From: Ginsengibacter hankyongi
GTDB lineage: Bacteria > Bacteroidota > Bacteroidia > Chitinophagales > Chitinophagaceae
Length of the DNA stretch: 64,000 nt
Assembly: GCF_008710285.1 (NCBI RefSeq)
Contig: NZ_VYQF01000003.1
Span: forward strand, 310,001 to 374,000
Direction: 5' to 3'
Position numbers and translations under genes: made by a program
Part shown: positions 1 through 8,792 of the stretch, one piece after another
How positions within the stretch are numbered: position 1 is the stretch's first letter
Layout: each line of letters starts with the position of its first letter
The notes under the pieces: model-generated
Seen by the model: the letters and a program-made list of their open reading frames with translations, nothing else
Database searches by the model: none
What the model was told of the DNA's origin: nothing

Positions 1-1
1 A

Positions 2-1219
2 GACCTGGCATTAAACACTTTTTCTTATGATGCAAAATATTATTTCCCAGAACAGAATGGATGGAGTATTACGGGAGGCATCAACGGAATGTATCAAAAC
101 AATGATGTTACTAAAGGAACAGAATTTATTATTCCTTCCTACAAACAGTTTGACATTGGCGCTTTTATTTTTGCAAAAACATCAATTGACAAACTGGAGG
201 TTGCCGGTGGGTTAAGATATGATGTAAGGCGGTTTAATAACGGTGCCTTGTACACGAAAACAGATCCTGTTACAGGATTTGATAAAACCGTCTTTGGTAT
301 GGATACTGTTGGTGCAGCAAATCCATTTTATGCCTACAAGCACCCCTTTTCCGGGGCTAGCGGCAGTCTGGGTTTGTCATATCGCTTTTCAAATCATTTT
401 ACGGGGAAAGCTAATGTTGGCAGAGGTTACAGGGCACCAAATATTTCAGAAATATCCGCAAGCGGAATTCATCCCGGAACGAATAGTTTTCAAAAAGGTA
501 ATCTAAATTTTAAACCGGAATTTAACTGGCAGGAAGACATTGGCTTAAGTTTTAATTCGCAGCATGTTACAATTGATGCAAGTATTTTTGATAATAGTAT
601 TCAGAATTATATATACAATCAAAAAGTATCAAGTGGTATTATTCAAAATATTGTAGTCGATACATTCCAGTTCGAGGCTGCCAGGGCAAATCTTTACGGC
701 GGAGAATTATCTGTCGATATTCATCCACATCCGTTAGACTGGCTACATTTTGAAAATTCATTATCTATAGTTTATGGAAATAATAAGGGAGTTAGCGGAC
801 AGAATAAACTTTCTGACAGTGCTAAATATCTCCCTTTCATTCCCCCCTTACACACCTATTCTGAACTACGTGCCAACATTAAAAAGGTATCAAAATCAAT
901 TATAAATGCATTTGTAAAAATACAACTTGAATATTATGCGCCTCAAAACCGGGCGTATCTTGAGTTTAATACTGAAACGCCAACCCCCGGTTACCAACTA
1001 TTTAATGCAGGTTTCGGTGCAGATATAACTAACCATAAAGAACAAACGCTTTTCACGGTTACAGCTTTAGGCGATAATTTATTTGATGTTGCGTATCAAT
1101 CGCATTTAAACAGGTTAAAATATTTCGAACCTTATCCTAATGATCCGCGTCCGCATCATGGCATTTACAATATGGGAAGAAATTTTAGTCTGAAAGTAAA
1201 TGTACCACTGAACTTTTAA
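2..1219 (+). CDS. TonB-dependent outer-membrane receptor, C-terminal part
   Basis: The frame is open from base 2, so this is the 3' part of a gene that begins before the window; the first internal ATG (89) is not the real start. The roughly 405 visible residues are beta-barrel: alternating aromatic/polar strands, GKANVGRGYRAPNISE (the conserved barrel segment of TonB receptors), a late strand like FTVTALGDNLFDVAYQSHL, and an ending FSLKVNVPLNF with a C-terminal Phe, as outer-membrane barrels have. Family knowledge: such receptors import siderophores, vitamins or glycans with energy from TonB-ExbBD. The plug and signal peptide are outside the window, so substrate cannot be judged. Confidence 0.9.
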   Translation, partial: DLALNTFSYDAKYYFPEQNGWSITGGINGMYQNNDVTKGTEFIIPSYKQFDIGAFIFAKTSIDKLEVAGGLRYDVRRFNNGALYTKTDPVTGFDKTVFGMDTVGAANPFYAYKHPFSGASGSLGLSYRFSNHFTGKANVGRGYRAPNISEISASGIHPGTNSFQKGNLNFKPEFNWQEDIGLSFNSQHVTIDASIFDNSIQNYIYNQKVSSGIIQNIVVDTFQFEAARANLYGGELSVDIHPHPLDWLHFENSLSIVYGNNKGVSGQNKLSDSAKYLPFIPPLHTYSELRANIKKVSKSIINAFVKIQLEYYAPQNRAYLEFNTETPTPGYQLFNAGFGADITNHKEQTLFTVTALGDNLFDVAYQSHLNRLKYFEPYPNDPRPHHGIYNMGRNFSLKVNVPLNF

Positions 1220-1363
1220 GTAATTAAAGAAAGTGATTTCCTTAATTCGCACGTAATTTTTGCATGTAGAAAATTTGTTCAATGGTAATAATACGTATTA
1301 ACATACTTTGGAATATTATTTGCCTAATTACATAAAAAATATTCCGTATTAAATTAATCAATT

Positions 1364-2170
1364 ATGAAAGTAAATTCTCAAAAAGTTAGTCTATCGTTAA
1401 TAATGTGCCTGTTGTGTAGCATATTAATTTTTTCCTGTAGTAAAAGGGATGCAAATAATACTGGAAAGTCAAAAGTTCAGATTCGCTTAACTGATAGCCC
1501 TGATCCAGACGTAAGGGAAGTTTGGGTTGATGTTAAAGACGTCCTTATCAATATGGGTGACTCCAATTGGACCAGTGTAGCAGACGCACATACGGGGGAG
1601 TATAATTTATTGGATCTTACCAATGGCAAGGATACTATTCTTGCTGACGCAGAAATACCGGCTGGTAAGATTTCACAAATACGCTTATTATTGGGAGATA
1701 ATAATTACATCATAACCAATAGTGGTGATAAAATTAGTCTTACCACGCCCAGCGCCCAACAATCCGGTCTAAAGGTTCAGATCAATCAGGATGTAACAGG
1801 TGGCCAGTTGTATCGTTTAATTTTAGATTTCGACGCCGGAAAATCTATTGTTAAAGCAGGTAATAGTGGTAAATATATTTTAAAGCCCGTAATAAGAGTT
1901 ATCTCCTTCGTTCCGTCAGGAGGTAATTTAAAAGGCGTAGTTCTTCCTGATTCCGTAAGAACAGCAATTTATGCAATTAATGGTATGGATACAGTTGCAT
2001 CCACTTATACCGATACGCTAAATGGAAATTTCTTTTTTAATGATATTCCTTCTGGATCTTACTCACTATCATACCTACCCGAAGACACTTCCTTTAAGGC
2101 TACACAACAAAATGTTTCCGTGGTTTTAGGTCAAACAGCAGTAGCTGACACAGTTATTTTAAAAAAATAA
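1364..2170 (+). CDS. DUF4382 domain lipoprotein
   Basis: 268 residues. A lipoprotein signal (hydrophobic residues 9-24, lipobox LIFSC, Cys25) puts it in the envelope. Residues about 37-180 match the DUF4382 pattern: VQIRLTDSPDPDVREVWVDV at the start, then an Asp-rich beta domain ending in ILKPVIRVI. Residues about 190-268 look like a carboxypeptidase-regulatory-like beta sandwich (GNLKGVVLPDS, FFFNDIPSGSYSLSYLP). It stands alone 144 bp after the TonB receptor and ends in a good terminator, so it is probably its own transcript. The role of DUF4382 is unknown; ligand or glycan binding at the cell surface is only an inference. Confidence 0.85.
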   Translation: MKVNSQKVSLSLIMCLLCSILIFSCSKRDANNTGKSKVQIRLTDSPDPDVREVWVDVKDVLINMGDSNWTSVADAHTGEYNLLDLTNGKDTILADAEIPAGKISQIRLLLGDNNYIITNSGDKISLTTPSAQQSGLKVQINQDVTGGQLYRLILDFDAGKSIVKAGNSGKYILKPVIRVISFVPSGGNLKGVVLPDSVRTAIYAINGMDTVASTYTDTLNGNFFFNDIPSGSYSLSYLPEDTSFKATQQNVSVVLGQTAVADTVILKK

Positions 2171-2193
2171 AATTTATTTTTAATAAATATTTC

Positions 2194-2224
2194 GCCGCTC
2201 ATTGGTAATGAGCGGCTTTTTTAT
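2194..2224 (+). terminator. Rho-independent terminator after the DUF4382 gene
   Basis: Perfect 10-bp stem GCCGCTCATT / AATGAGCGGC (2194-2203 with 2207-2216), 3-nt loop, then a run of T from 2217. It lies 24 bp after the stop at 2170. Confidence 0.9.
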
Positions 2225-2333
2225 TATTCTGAATTAATACTGTAATTTAATATTAAAAGAGATGATCAAATCCTTGTATAATATTGAAATTATCCAATAA
2301 AAAATATTTTTAAAAAAGCAAACTTAGTCCAGT

Positions 2334-2966
2334 ATGCACATTACAAATTCATTAAAAGCACTTTTATTAGCAATTGTTGTTTTTGGATGGTTCGCTTTGA
2401 TCAGTCAGTTTTACCTCATCATCGAAAACAGGGTTACTGCATTGCCGGAAACTATTATAAGGTATTTTAGCTTTTTTACTATTCTTACCAATCTCATTGT
2501 GGCCGTTTGTTGTACAGCCCTTCTATGCAAATTCAATTTAAAGCTGAAAAGGTTTTTTTAAAAACAAAGTACGCTTACGGCTATCACTGTGTACATCACA
2601 ATTGTAGGTATCGTGTACAATATAATTTTGCGTTTTTTATGGAAACCCGAAGGCCTTCAGTGGGTTGTTGATGAATTACTTCATTCTATTGTCCCGGCAT
2701 TAGTTATTGCACTGTGGGTATTCTTTACGCCAAAAGGAAAAATCACCGGGAAAAGCGTTTTGGCGTGGATATTATATCCATTCATTTATTTGATACTTGT
2801 TTTAATACGTGGATATTATTCATCGTTTTATCCTTATCCCTTCATCGATATTTCCAAAATTGGATATAATAAAACACTCATAAATAGCGCAGGAATGCTT
2901 TTGGCATTCCTGGTTGTATCAATTTTATTTATAACATTAAACAGGTTTAAAAAACCCGCAGTTTAA
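2334..2966 (+). pseudogene. Pr6Pr family membrane protein, interrupted by an in-frame stop
   Basis: Two open segments in the same frame (2334-2561 and 2562-2966) together make a 210-codon protein of the usual length for Pr6Pr membrane proteins, with about six hydrophobic helices. They are separated only by one TAA at 2559-2561. Reading through gives ...KRFF-stop-KQSTLTAITVYITIVGIVYN..., and the STLTAITVYITIVGIVYN segment is a typical family stretch, so nothing is missing apart from the stop. The stop sits at the junction of T7 and A5 runs; a single T-to-A change (AAA) would restore the frame. Either a fresh nonsense mutation or a homopolymer-junction sequencing error. A GTG at 2589 could start a shorter product but would lose the first two helices. 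Function of the family is unknown. Confidence 0.75.
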
Positions 2967-2996
2967 AAAAGTACCTATAAATAGAAATTATTTTTT

Positions 2997-3467
2997 CTAA
3001 TAACTTTCTATTTCTACCATTTTTCTTTTCGATGAACTTTTAAACTTTTGAATAACAGAAGAAGGCTCCATGCATTCACAGGCCTCCGCTTTAGTGAAAA
3101 GTTGGGCACTCCATACATAATCCATTTCAACAATTTCTCCTGTTTCAAAACCCTGTTCAGTTAAATAATTCCACGAGCAATCGCGGTTTAAATCACTTGT
3201 AATTTTTGAAGTTGCTTTAGGATAGGCAATCCACAACTTTCCTGTGGCTTGCAATGCCGGACAAACTTCCGAAAGAATTTTATACAACTGATTTGAATTT
3301 AAAGCAAAAACAAGAGCAAAATCAATTTTCCGGGTTTTTAAAAGTGGAGTAACGTTTTTCGAAAATGAAAGTTTTGAAAACTGTTTTTCAATCGTAGAAG
3401 GAAGGCCTTGAATTAATAGATTTTTTTCATCCTCTAATTGTAATTTTTCAAACAATGTTTGAGACAT
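2997..3467 (-). CDS. Hypothetical protein, Bacteroidota type
   Basis: 156 residues, soluble, no signal peptide or membrane segment. The stretches KIDFALVFALNSNQLYKIL and GKLWIAYPKATSK look like a Rossmann-like alpha/beta fold, as in the family often labelled DUF3052 or described only as hypothetical. The C-terminus ends with a basic patch (KFKSSSKRKMVEIESY). It is a single gene between a plus-strand neighbour (convergent, 30 bp) and the M48 gene's terminator. I cannot name a reaction. Confidence 0.65.
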   Translation of the reverse strand: MSQTLFEKLQLEDEKNLLIQGLPSTIEKQFSKLSFSKNVTPLLKTRKIDFALVFALNSNQLYKILSEVCPALQATGKLWIAYPKATSKITSDLNRDCSWNYLTEQGFETGEIVEMDYVWSAQLFTKAEACECMEPSSVIQKFKSSSKRKMVEIESY

Positions 3468-3606
3468 AAGCGAAGAAAAATTTTAAGGTTAAAAATATGC
3501 CCTACATAACTGCATCTCTGTAAATCATTGGGTTGGAATTAATTCTTTAAAAGACCAAGATGCAGAAAAGACTGTGCAAAATTACGGAAAATATTCCTTT
3601 CAGCCA

Positions 3607-3635
3607 ATAAAAAGCCCTGCCGATAAAGGCAAGGC
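3607..3635 (-). terminator. Rho-independent terminator after the M48 protease gene
   Basis: On the minus strand: 8-bp stem GCCTTGCC / GGCAGGGC (one G-U pair), loop TTTATC, then TTTTTATT. It lies about 28 bp past the M48 stop codon. Confidence 0.8.
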
Positions 3636-3662
3636 ATATCAATCGATATAAATTTAAAAAAA

Positions 3663-4481
3663 CTACTTTGAATTTATAGGCTGGTAATACTTCAAAGCTT
3701 CAGGCATGTATGTTTTAATTTTTTCAATTCTTTTAGCATCTAAGGGGTGATCACTTAATATCTCCGGGGTTTTCGAACCGGAATTTAAACTGGCCATTCT
3801 TGTCCAGAAAGGCACAGCTTCTCTTGGATTGTAACCCGCCATTGCAGCAAATATTAGCCCGTAATGGTCTGCTTCATATTCCTGTTTCCTTGAATTAGGT
3901 AATAACACCGCAACTTGTGCACCCGGTGCATATATGCTTTTAAAGATATTATTGGCTTGTCCATTTCCGGATGTGAATATGTCTCCTGTTAAGCCTATGC
4001 CTTGGGCAACCAATGCCTGGCTCATTCTTTCCTGTCCATGGTGGGCCACAGCATGGGTAATTTCATGCCCTAACACAATAGCCAATGCCGCTTCATTCTG
4101 GGTAACAGGTAAGAGACCTGTGTATACGGCAACCTTTCCACCCGGCATGCACCATGCATTTACTTCTTTACTGTCTATAAGATTAAATTCCCAATTATAT
4201 CCCGCAAGTTCTTTCGACAATCCTTTATCACTATAATATTTTGTAATAGCAGCAGCAATACGTTTTCCAACTCTCTTTACCATTTCAGCATCTTTATTAG
4301 TTGTATTGCTCACTACTGTATTTTTCGAAAGAATTGAATTATATTGAGTTACAGCTTCCTTTTGAAGGCTTTCCTCAGACACTAGAGATAGCTGGCTACG
4401 TCCTGTTATTGCATTGGTTGTACAAGCAGTAATAAATATTGAACTTATTACTAAGAGGAGAAATATATTTTTCATTTTCAT
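3663..4481 (-). CDS. M48 family metalloprotease, lipoprotein
   Basis: Zinc-dependent endopeptidase of the YggG/LoiP-like M48 group, expected to degrade misfolded envelope proteins. From the longest start (4499) the zinc motif HEITH is at residues 145-149, and the distal Glu is in RKQEYEADHYG. The signal FLLLVISSIFITAC is a lipobox with its Cys at residue 26 of the long form, so the product is a lipid-anchored periplasmic protein. I prefer the ATG at 4481 (MKMKN) because it leaves a normal short basic n-region; 4499 (MTKLKT) is also possible. The active-site set is complete and the length of about 270 is normal. Monocistronic, with its own terminator. Confidence 0.9.
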   Translation of the reverse strand: MKMKNIFLLLVISSIFITACTTNAITGRSQLSLVSEESLQKEAVTQYNSILSKNTVVSNTTNKDAEMVKRVGKRIAAAITKYYSDKGLSKELAGYNWEFNLIDSKEVNAWCMPGGKVAVYTGLLPVTQNEAALAIVLGHEITHAVAHHGQERMSQALVAQGIGLTGDIFTSGNGQANNIFKSIYAPGAQVAVLLPNSRKQEYEADHYGLIFAAMAGYNPREAVPFWTRMASLNSGSKTPEILSDHPLDAKRIEKIKTYMPEALKYYQPINSK

Positions 4482-4604
4482 AGTTTTCAATTTTGTCATA
4501 ACTAATCAATTGGCGTACCAATTTATTAATAGATTAAAATACATCCGTTAGGGTTGTATAATATGATCCTAATTAACCTAAGTAGTAAGGGGAGAAATAA
4601 TGTA

Positions 4605-5258
4605 TCAGGAGTCTTTCCTGCGCATTTTTTTTCTATCGCGGTATTTTAAGATGGGAACTCTGTTCTCATTTCCTTTTAAAAGACGACTGATATTTTTTTG
4701 ATGCGTTAATACAACAAGAGCTGCAACCGCAACCGCAAATACTCTGTAAAAAACTTCCTTTTCATTATAAACCCATAAAACACAGATAGGCAACGCAACT
4801 CCTGCAAGAATAGAGCTTAATGACACATACCGGGTTAGAAATAGAACTAATAAGAATACACCAACACAACTTGCGGCCACAACCGGTTGAATTGCCAGAA
4901 GCATTCCAAATAAAGTAGCAACACCTTTACCGCCTCTGAACTGTGCCCAAATAGGATAAATGTGCCCTAACACAGCAGCAAGCCCTAATCCAATCATTAA
5001 GTTGGTACGATCTAACTCGTTGGTGAGATAATAAGGCAAAAGATTATAAAGCGCAACTGCCAGAATTCCTTTTAGCATATCACCAGCCATTACGATAGTT
5101 CCAAACTTTGCCCCAAGTACTCTGAAAGTATTTGTAGCACCCATATTACCGCTACCATATTCTCTTATATCCACGCCGAAAAAGGATTTGCTTATAATTA
5201 AGGCTGTAGGAATAGATCCGATAAGGTACGCAGTTATGATGAGGATTAGTTCTTTCAT
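4605..5258 (-). CDS. plsY: Glycerol-3-phosphate acyltransferase PlsY
   Basis: Transfers acyl groups from acyl-phosphate to glycerol-3-phosphate, the first committed step of phospholipid synthesis, in the inner membrane. 217 residues, normal length. Family motifs are present in order: YLIGSIPTALI with GSGNMGATNTFRVLG near the N-terminus (motif 1), GHIYPIWAQFRGGKGVATLFG in the middle (motif 2, glycine-rich phosphate site) and AVLVVLTHQKNISRLLKGNE-like sequence near the end (motif 3). About seven hydrophobic helices. A basic tail (RDRKKMRRK) follows. Downstream of prmA in the same direction with a 68-bp gap that holds a possible -7 box, so it may be transcribed on its own. Confidence 0.95.
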   Translation of the reverse strand: MKELILIITAYLIGSIPTALIISKSFFGVDIREYGSGNMGATNTFRVLGAKFGTIVMAGDMLKGILAVALYNLLPYYLTNELDRTNLMIGLGLAAVLGHIYPIWAQFRGGKGVATLFGMLLAIQPVVAASCVGVFLLVLFLTRYVSLSSILAGVALPICVLWVYNEKEVFYRVFAVAVAALVVLTHQKNISRLLKGNENRVPILKYRDRKKMRRKDS

Positions 5259-5276
5259 AATTTATTGTAAAGTAGA

Positions 5277-5284
5277 CAAATATA
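5277..5284 (-). promoter_or_regulatory. Possible Bacteroidota -7 box before plsY
   Basis: Minus strand TATATTTG fits TAnnTTTG, 18 bp ahead of the plsY start. No TTG at the usual distance upstream, so this is a half-match only. Confidence 0.4.
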
Positions 5285-5326
5285 ACTTAAAAAAAATCTC
5301 CTGGGCTTATAATTTTGCCAAAAAAA

Positions 5327-6142
5327 TTATTGTTTTTTAAACACCATTCCAATCCACCCTTCTTTTTCACCCATATGTGTTTTTGTAAATCCATTTTTAA
5401 CAAATGTTGAAATAATATTCTTTTCATCACCTTCTAAAAAACCGCTTAGTAATAAAACTGAGTTACGTTCCAGCAACATTGAAAAGTTATTTACGTTCTC
5501 TGTCAATACATTAAAATTTATATTGGCAAGAATAATATCAACGTTGGAAATGCCTGCAATAGTATTTCTTTCCTCGGTAATAATCCGATTGCAATTATTT
5601 GCTATAATATTTTCGGAAGTATTATTAATACTCCATTCATCGTTATCTATTGCTAAGATTGAGGCTGCGCCTAATTTTTCCGCAAGAATTGCCAGTATGC
5701 CGGTTCCTGTTCCAAAATCCAAAACCTTTTTGTTGTTGAAATTAATTTTTTGCATTAAATCAATCATTAAAAAAGTAGTAGCATGATGACCAGTTCCAAA
5801 ACTCATTTTTGGAGTAATGATTATTTCATGTTTTACATTCTGCAACGGTTTATGAAACGATGCTCTTATTCCTGCAAAATCATTGATGATTACAGGATGA
5901 AAATTACTCTCCCACTCCTTGTTCCAGTTTCTGTCTTCAATTATTGAATATTTATAAGCTATACCTGGAGGTAAGAGCGTGACCAATTTCGTCGCATCAA
6001 AATCCTCTTGTTTTATATAGGCAATTAAATCATTATCATTTTGCTCAAAGGCATAGAAATTATTTTCGGACAACTCTGCTATTAGTATGTCACTCCCTTC
6101 CAATGAAATCGGTTCAACTTCTATTTTAATAAATTTTTTCAT
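5327..6142 (-). CDS. prmA: Ribosomal protein L11 methyltransferase PrmA
   Basis: SAM-dependent methyltransferase that trimethylates ribosomal protein L11 in the cytosol. 271 residues. The N-terminal 90 or so residues form the small L11-binding domain; the catalytic domain carries FGTGHHATTFLM (PrmA hallmark), the SAM loop VLDFGTGTGILAILAEKLGA, the acidic strand end AIDNDEWS, and DIILANINFNVL, which holds the NINxN-type motif that distinguishes PrmA from other N-methyltransferases. The start ATG at 6142 directly abuts the U-tract of an intrinsic terminator for the upstream pnp gene; no room is left for a separate promoter, so expression may rely on read-through. Confidence 0.93.
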   Translation of the reverse strand: MKKFIKIEVEPISLEGSDILIAELSENNFYAFEQNDNDLIAYIKQEDFDATKLVTLLPPGIAYKYSIIEDRNWNKEWESNFHPVIINDFAGIRASFHKPLQNVKHEIIITPKMSFGTGHHATTFLMIDLMQKINFNNKKVLDFGTGTGILAILAEKLGAASILAIDNDEWSINNTSENIIANNCNRIITEERNTIAGISNVDIILANINFNVLTENVNNFSMLLERNSVLLLSGFLEGDEKNIISTFVKNGFTKTHMGEKEGWIGMVFKKQ

Positions 6143-6171
6143 AAAAAAAGCTTGCAGAATTCTACAAGCTT
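6143..6171 (-). terminator. Terminator between pnp and prmA
   Basis: On the minus strand a near-perfect 24-nt inverted repeat (6148-6171) begins AAGCTTG and ends CAAGCTT around a central AGAATTCT; the only imperfect pair is U-G. It is followed at once by T7, and the next base triplet is the prmA ATG. Confidence 0.8.
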
Positions 6172-6193
6172 ACTTATTAAATTGACAAAAAGA

Positions 6194-8341
6194 TTAATTG
6201 TTTCCTGACGGTTTTGTTGCGGGATTTGACTCAGGTTTAGGTATTAACGCTTTACGGCTTAGCTTAAATTTCCCAGTCTTTGGGTCTACACCAATAAGCT
6301 TAACTTTTACTTTGTCACCTTCGTGGAAAACATTATCCATACTATCAAGCCGCTTCCACATTATTTCTGAGATATGAAGTAACCCTTGTTTTCCCGGAAG
6401 GAATTCTACAAAGGCCCCAAACTCCTTAATGCCTTTTACAGTGCCTTCATAAACATCCCCAATTTCAGGGACCGAAACAATGCTTTTAACCCATGCGACA
6501 GCCTGGTCAAGGCTTTCCTTATTAGCTGAGAAAATGCTTACTTCACCAGTTTTACCAACTTCAGTTATATTTATCGTAGCACCGGTAGTTTTTTGAATCT
6601 CCTGGATGATTTTTCCACCGGGTCCTATAACGGCACCTATAAATTCTGAATCAATAATTAATTTTTCCATTCTGGGTGCATGTGGCTTAACATCACTCCT
6701 GTGTTCAGGAATACATTGATACATTGCATCAAGAATAAACAATCTGCCTCTTTTAGCCTGGTCAAGCGCCTTGCGCATAATATCCATGCTTAGGCCATCA
6801 ACTTTTATATCCATCTGTACCCCGCAAATTCCTTCTTTTGTTCCGGTAACTTTAAAATCCATATCACCTAAATGATCTTCATCACCTAATATATCTGTAA
6901 GTATTGCAAACTTTCCTTCTTTTGAAATCAATCCCATTGCAACGCCGCTTACATGTTTCTTAAAGGGAACACCTGCATCCATCAAAGCAAGCGAACCAGC
7001 GCAAACCGTAGCCATTGAAGATGAACCATTACTTTCAAGAATATCACTTACCACTCTAACGGTGTAGGGATAATCGCTACCTGGTAAAATTTGTTTTAGA
7101 GAACGTTGTGCAAGATTACCATGCCCCACTTCTCTTCTTCCTACACCTCTCATCATTTTTACTTCACCTGTTGAGAAGGGAGGAAAATTATAATGCAGAA
7201 TAAATTTTGAATAATCGCTGCTGGCGGCACTTTCAACCAACAATTCGTCAAGCGGAGTTCCAAGTGTTACTGTTGTTAACGATTGGGTTTCACCTCTCGT
7301 AAACAAAGCAGAGCCATGCGGTGAGGGAAGATAATCCACTTCCATAGTAAGCGGGCGAATATCTTCAAGGCCTCTTCCATCAAGCCGCTTATTTGTTGCC
7401 AAAATCATATCGCGAACAACATTGTATTGAAGTTCACCGAAATAAAATTTTATAAGTGACTTATCTTCATCAGGAATTTCCTCACCTAGAAATTCTGTGG
7501 TTTCTTTTAGAAGATTTTCAAAAGCTTCCTGTCTTTCATTTTTCGCAGATGCTTTTGATGCTATTGCGAGCATTTTATCTTTTGCAAACGTGGTTATTTT
7601 TGCATATAGTTCTTCATTACGATAAGGTTTTGTGTATTCGCGTTTCCCCTTTACACCAACTTTATCTCTTAATTCTTCCTGAGCCTTCACCTGTATTTTT
7701 ATGACATTATGCGCCAATTCAATTGCTTTCACTAAATCTTCTTCCTGGCACTCTTTTCCTTCTCCTTCTACCATCATTATATTGCGATCAGTAGCGGCAA
7801 TCATAAAGTCCATATCTGCCTCGGCTAATTGTGTGCGGCTCGGATTAACGACCATTTCTCCATTTACCTTAGCAATGCGTACTTCTGAAATAATTTCCTG
7901 GACAGGGATGTCTGAAACAGCCAAAGCTGCTGAAGCTGCGAGACAAGCCATAGCATCGGGCATAACTTCAGGATCACTTGAAATAAGCGACACAAGTACC
8001 TGAACATCACATAAATAATCTTCAGGGAATAGAGGACGCAAGGCGCGGTCAATAAGCCTTGAAGTTAATATTTCATAGTCATTTAGCCTCGCTTCTCTTT
8101 TGAAAAAGGAGCCCGGAATGCGGCCGGCCGATGCAAATTTTTCCTGGTAATCTACTGTCAATGGAAAGAAAGATTGACCTTCTTTTGGCTCTTTATTGGC
8201 AACAACTGTTGCAAGTATAACGCAGTCGCCTAAACGCACCGTAACTGCGCCATCTGCCTGGCGGGCAAGCTTACCGGTCTCAATAGTCACCATGCGGCCT
8301 TCTCCTATATCGAAAGTAACTGAAATGGGATTTGGAGTCAT
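6194..8341 (-). CDS. pnp: Polyribonucleotide nucleotidyltransferase (PNPase)
   Basis: Phosphorolytic 3'-to-5' exoribonuclease that degrades mRNA and can add tails; trimeric, cytosolic. 715 residues, the expected length. Two RNase PH domains (about 10-230 and 310-540; the second has FNFPPFSTGEVK-like NFPPFSTGE and GRREVGHGNLAQRSL), a helical linker between them, a KH domain near 560-615 (FIGAVIGPGGKIIQEIQKTT) and an S1 domain near 625-700 (GDVYEGTVKGIKEFGAFVEF). The tail ESNPATKPSGNN is short and disordered. It follows rpsO in the same order as in most bacteria, with a hairpin in the 85-bp gap. Confidence 0.97.
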   Translation of the reverse strand: MTPNPISVTFDIGEGRMVTIETGKLARQADGAVTVRLGDCVILATVVANKEPKEGQSFFPLTVDYQEKFASAGRIPGSFFKREARLNDYEILTSRLIDRALRPLFPEDYLCDVQVLVSLISSDPEVMPDAMACLAASAALAVSDIPVQEIISEVRIAKVNGEMVVNPSRTQLAEADMDFMIAATDRNIMMVEGEGKECQEEDLVKAIELAHNVIKIQVKAQEELRDKVGVKGKREYTKPYRNEELYAKITTFAKDKMLAIASKASAKNERQEAFENLLKETTEFLGEEIPDEDKSLIKFYFGELQYNVVRDMILATNKRLDGRGLEDIRPLTMEVDYLPSPHGSALFTRGETQSLTTVTLGTPLDELLVESAASSDYSKFILHYNFPPFSTGEVKMMRGVGRREVGHGNLAQRSLKQILPGSDYPYTVRVVSDILESNGSSSMATVCAGSLALMDAGVPFKKHVSGVAMGLISKEGKFAILTDILGDEDHLGDMDFKVTGTKEGICGVQMDIKVDGLSMDIMRKALDQAKRGRLFILDAMYQCIPEHRSDVKPHAPRMEKLIIDSEFIGAVIGPGGKIIQEIQKTTGATINITEVGKTGEVSIFSANKESLDQAVAWVKSIVSVPEIGDVYEGTVKGIKEFGAFVEFLPGKQGLLHISEIMWKRLDSMDNVFHEGDKVKVKLIGVDPKTGKFKLSRKALIPKPESNPATKPSGNN

Positions 8342-8374
8342 ATAATTTGTTCGTATTAGTTGTAAAAAAGTAAT

Positions 8375-8397
8375 CCCAACTGTGAAATCCAGTTGGG
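8375..8397 (-). terminator. rpsO-pnp intergenic hairpin
   Basis: Perfect 8-bp stem CCCAACTG / CAGTTGGG with a 7-nt loop. On the minus strand it is followed by ATTACTTTTTT, so it could be a partial terminator or, as in E. coli rpsO-pnp, an RNA-processing site. The T-run is 5 nt away from the stem, which argues for a leaky terminator. Confidence 0.55.
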
Positions 8398-8426
8398 AAA
8401 AGCTTTCAAAATCATTAAATGTTTAA

Positions 8427-8699
8427 TTATTTACGAAGTCCTAACTTTTCAATTAAAGCACGGTAACCTGTAAGATTATGCTTACTTAGGTAAGTTAAAA
8501 GACTTTTTCTTTTTCCAACCATTTGCATTAACCCACGCTGAGTACTAAAATCTTTCTTATTGGATTTAAGATGGTCAGAAATATGATTAATTTTTTCTGT
8601 AAGTAAAGCAACCTGGGCCTCAATAGACCCTGTATTTGCGGCACTTCCACCAAATTCAGTGAACTTTTCCGCCTTCATTTCCGATGTTAAATAAGACAT
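8427..8699 (-). CDS. rpsO: 30S ribosomal protein S15
   Basis: 90 residues, full length. Binds 16S rRNA and nucleates the platform of the small subunit. The S15 signature is plain: GSIEAQVALLTEKINHISDHLK, followed by DFSTQRGLMQMVGKRKSLLTYL and YRALIEKLGLRK at the end. Upstream lies the best sigma-A-type promoter of this region (8728-8756). The order rpsO then pnp suggests co-transcription, modulated by the hairpin between them. Confidence 0.98.
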   Translation of the reverse strand: MSYLTSEMKAEKFTEFGGSAANTGSIEAQVALLTEKINHISDHLKSNKKDFSTQRGLMQMVGKRKSLLTYLSKHNLTGYRALIEKLGLRK

Positions 8700-8727
8700 T
8701 TTATTAAAATAGATTTATAATTGGCTG

Positions 8728-8756
8728 CAAAGGTAATAATTAAATTTTAATTTCAA
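8728..8756 (-). promoter_or_regulatory. Promoter of rpsO
   Basis: Minus strand: TTG (8754-8756), 18-nt spacer, TACCTTTG (8728-8735), matching the Bacteroidota TTG / TAnnTTTG promoter. Predicted start of transcription near 8720, about 20 bp before the rpsO ATG. Confidence 0.75.
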
Positions 8757-8792
8757 GCAGTCCCATTGTTATAGAGTCTTAAAAAATAAATT

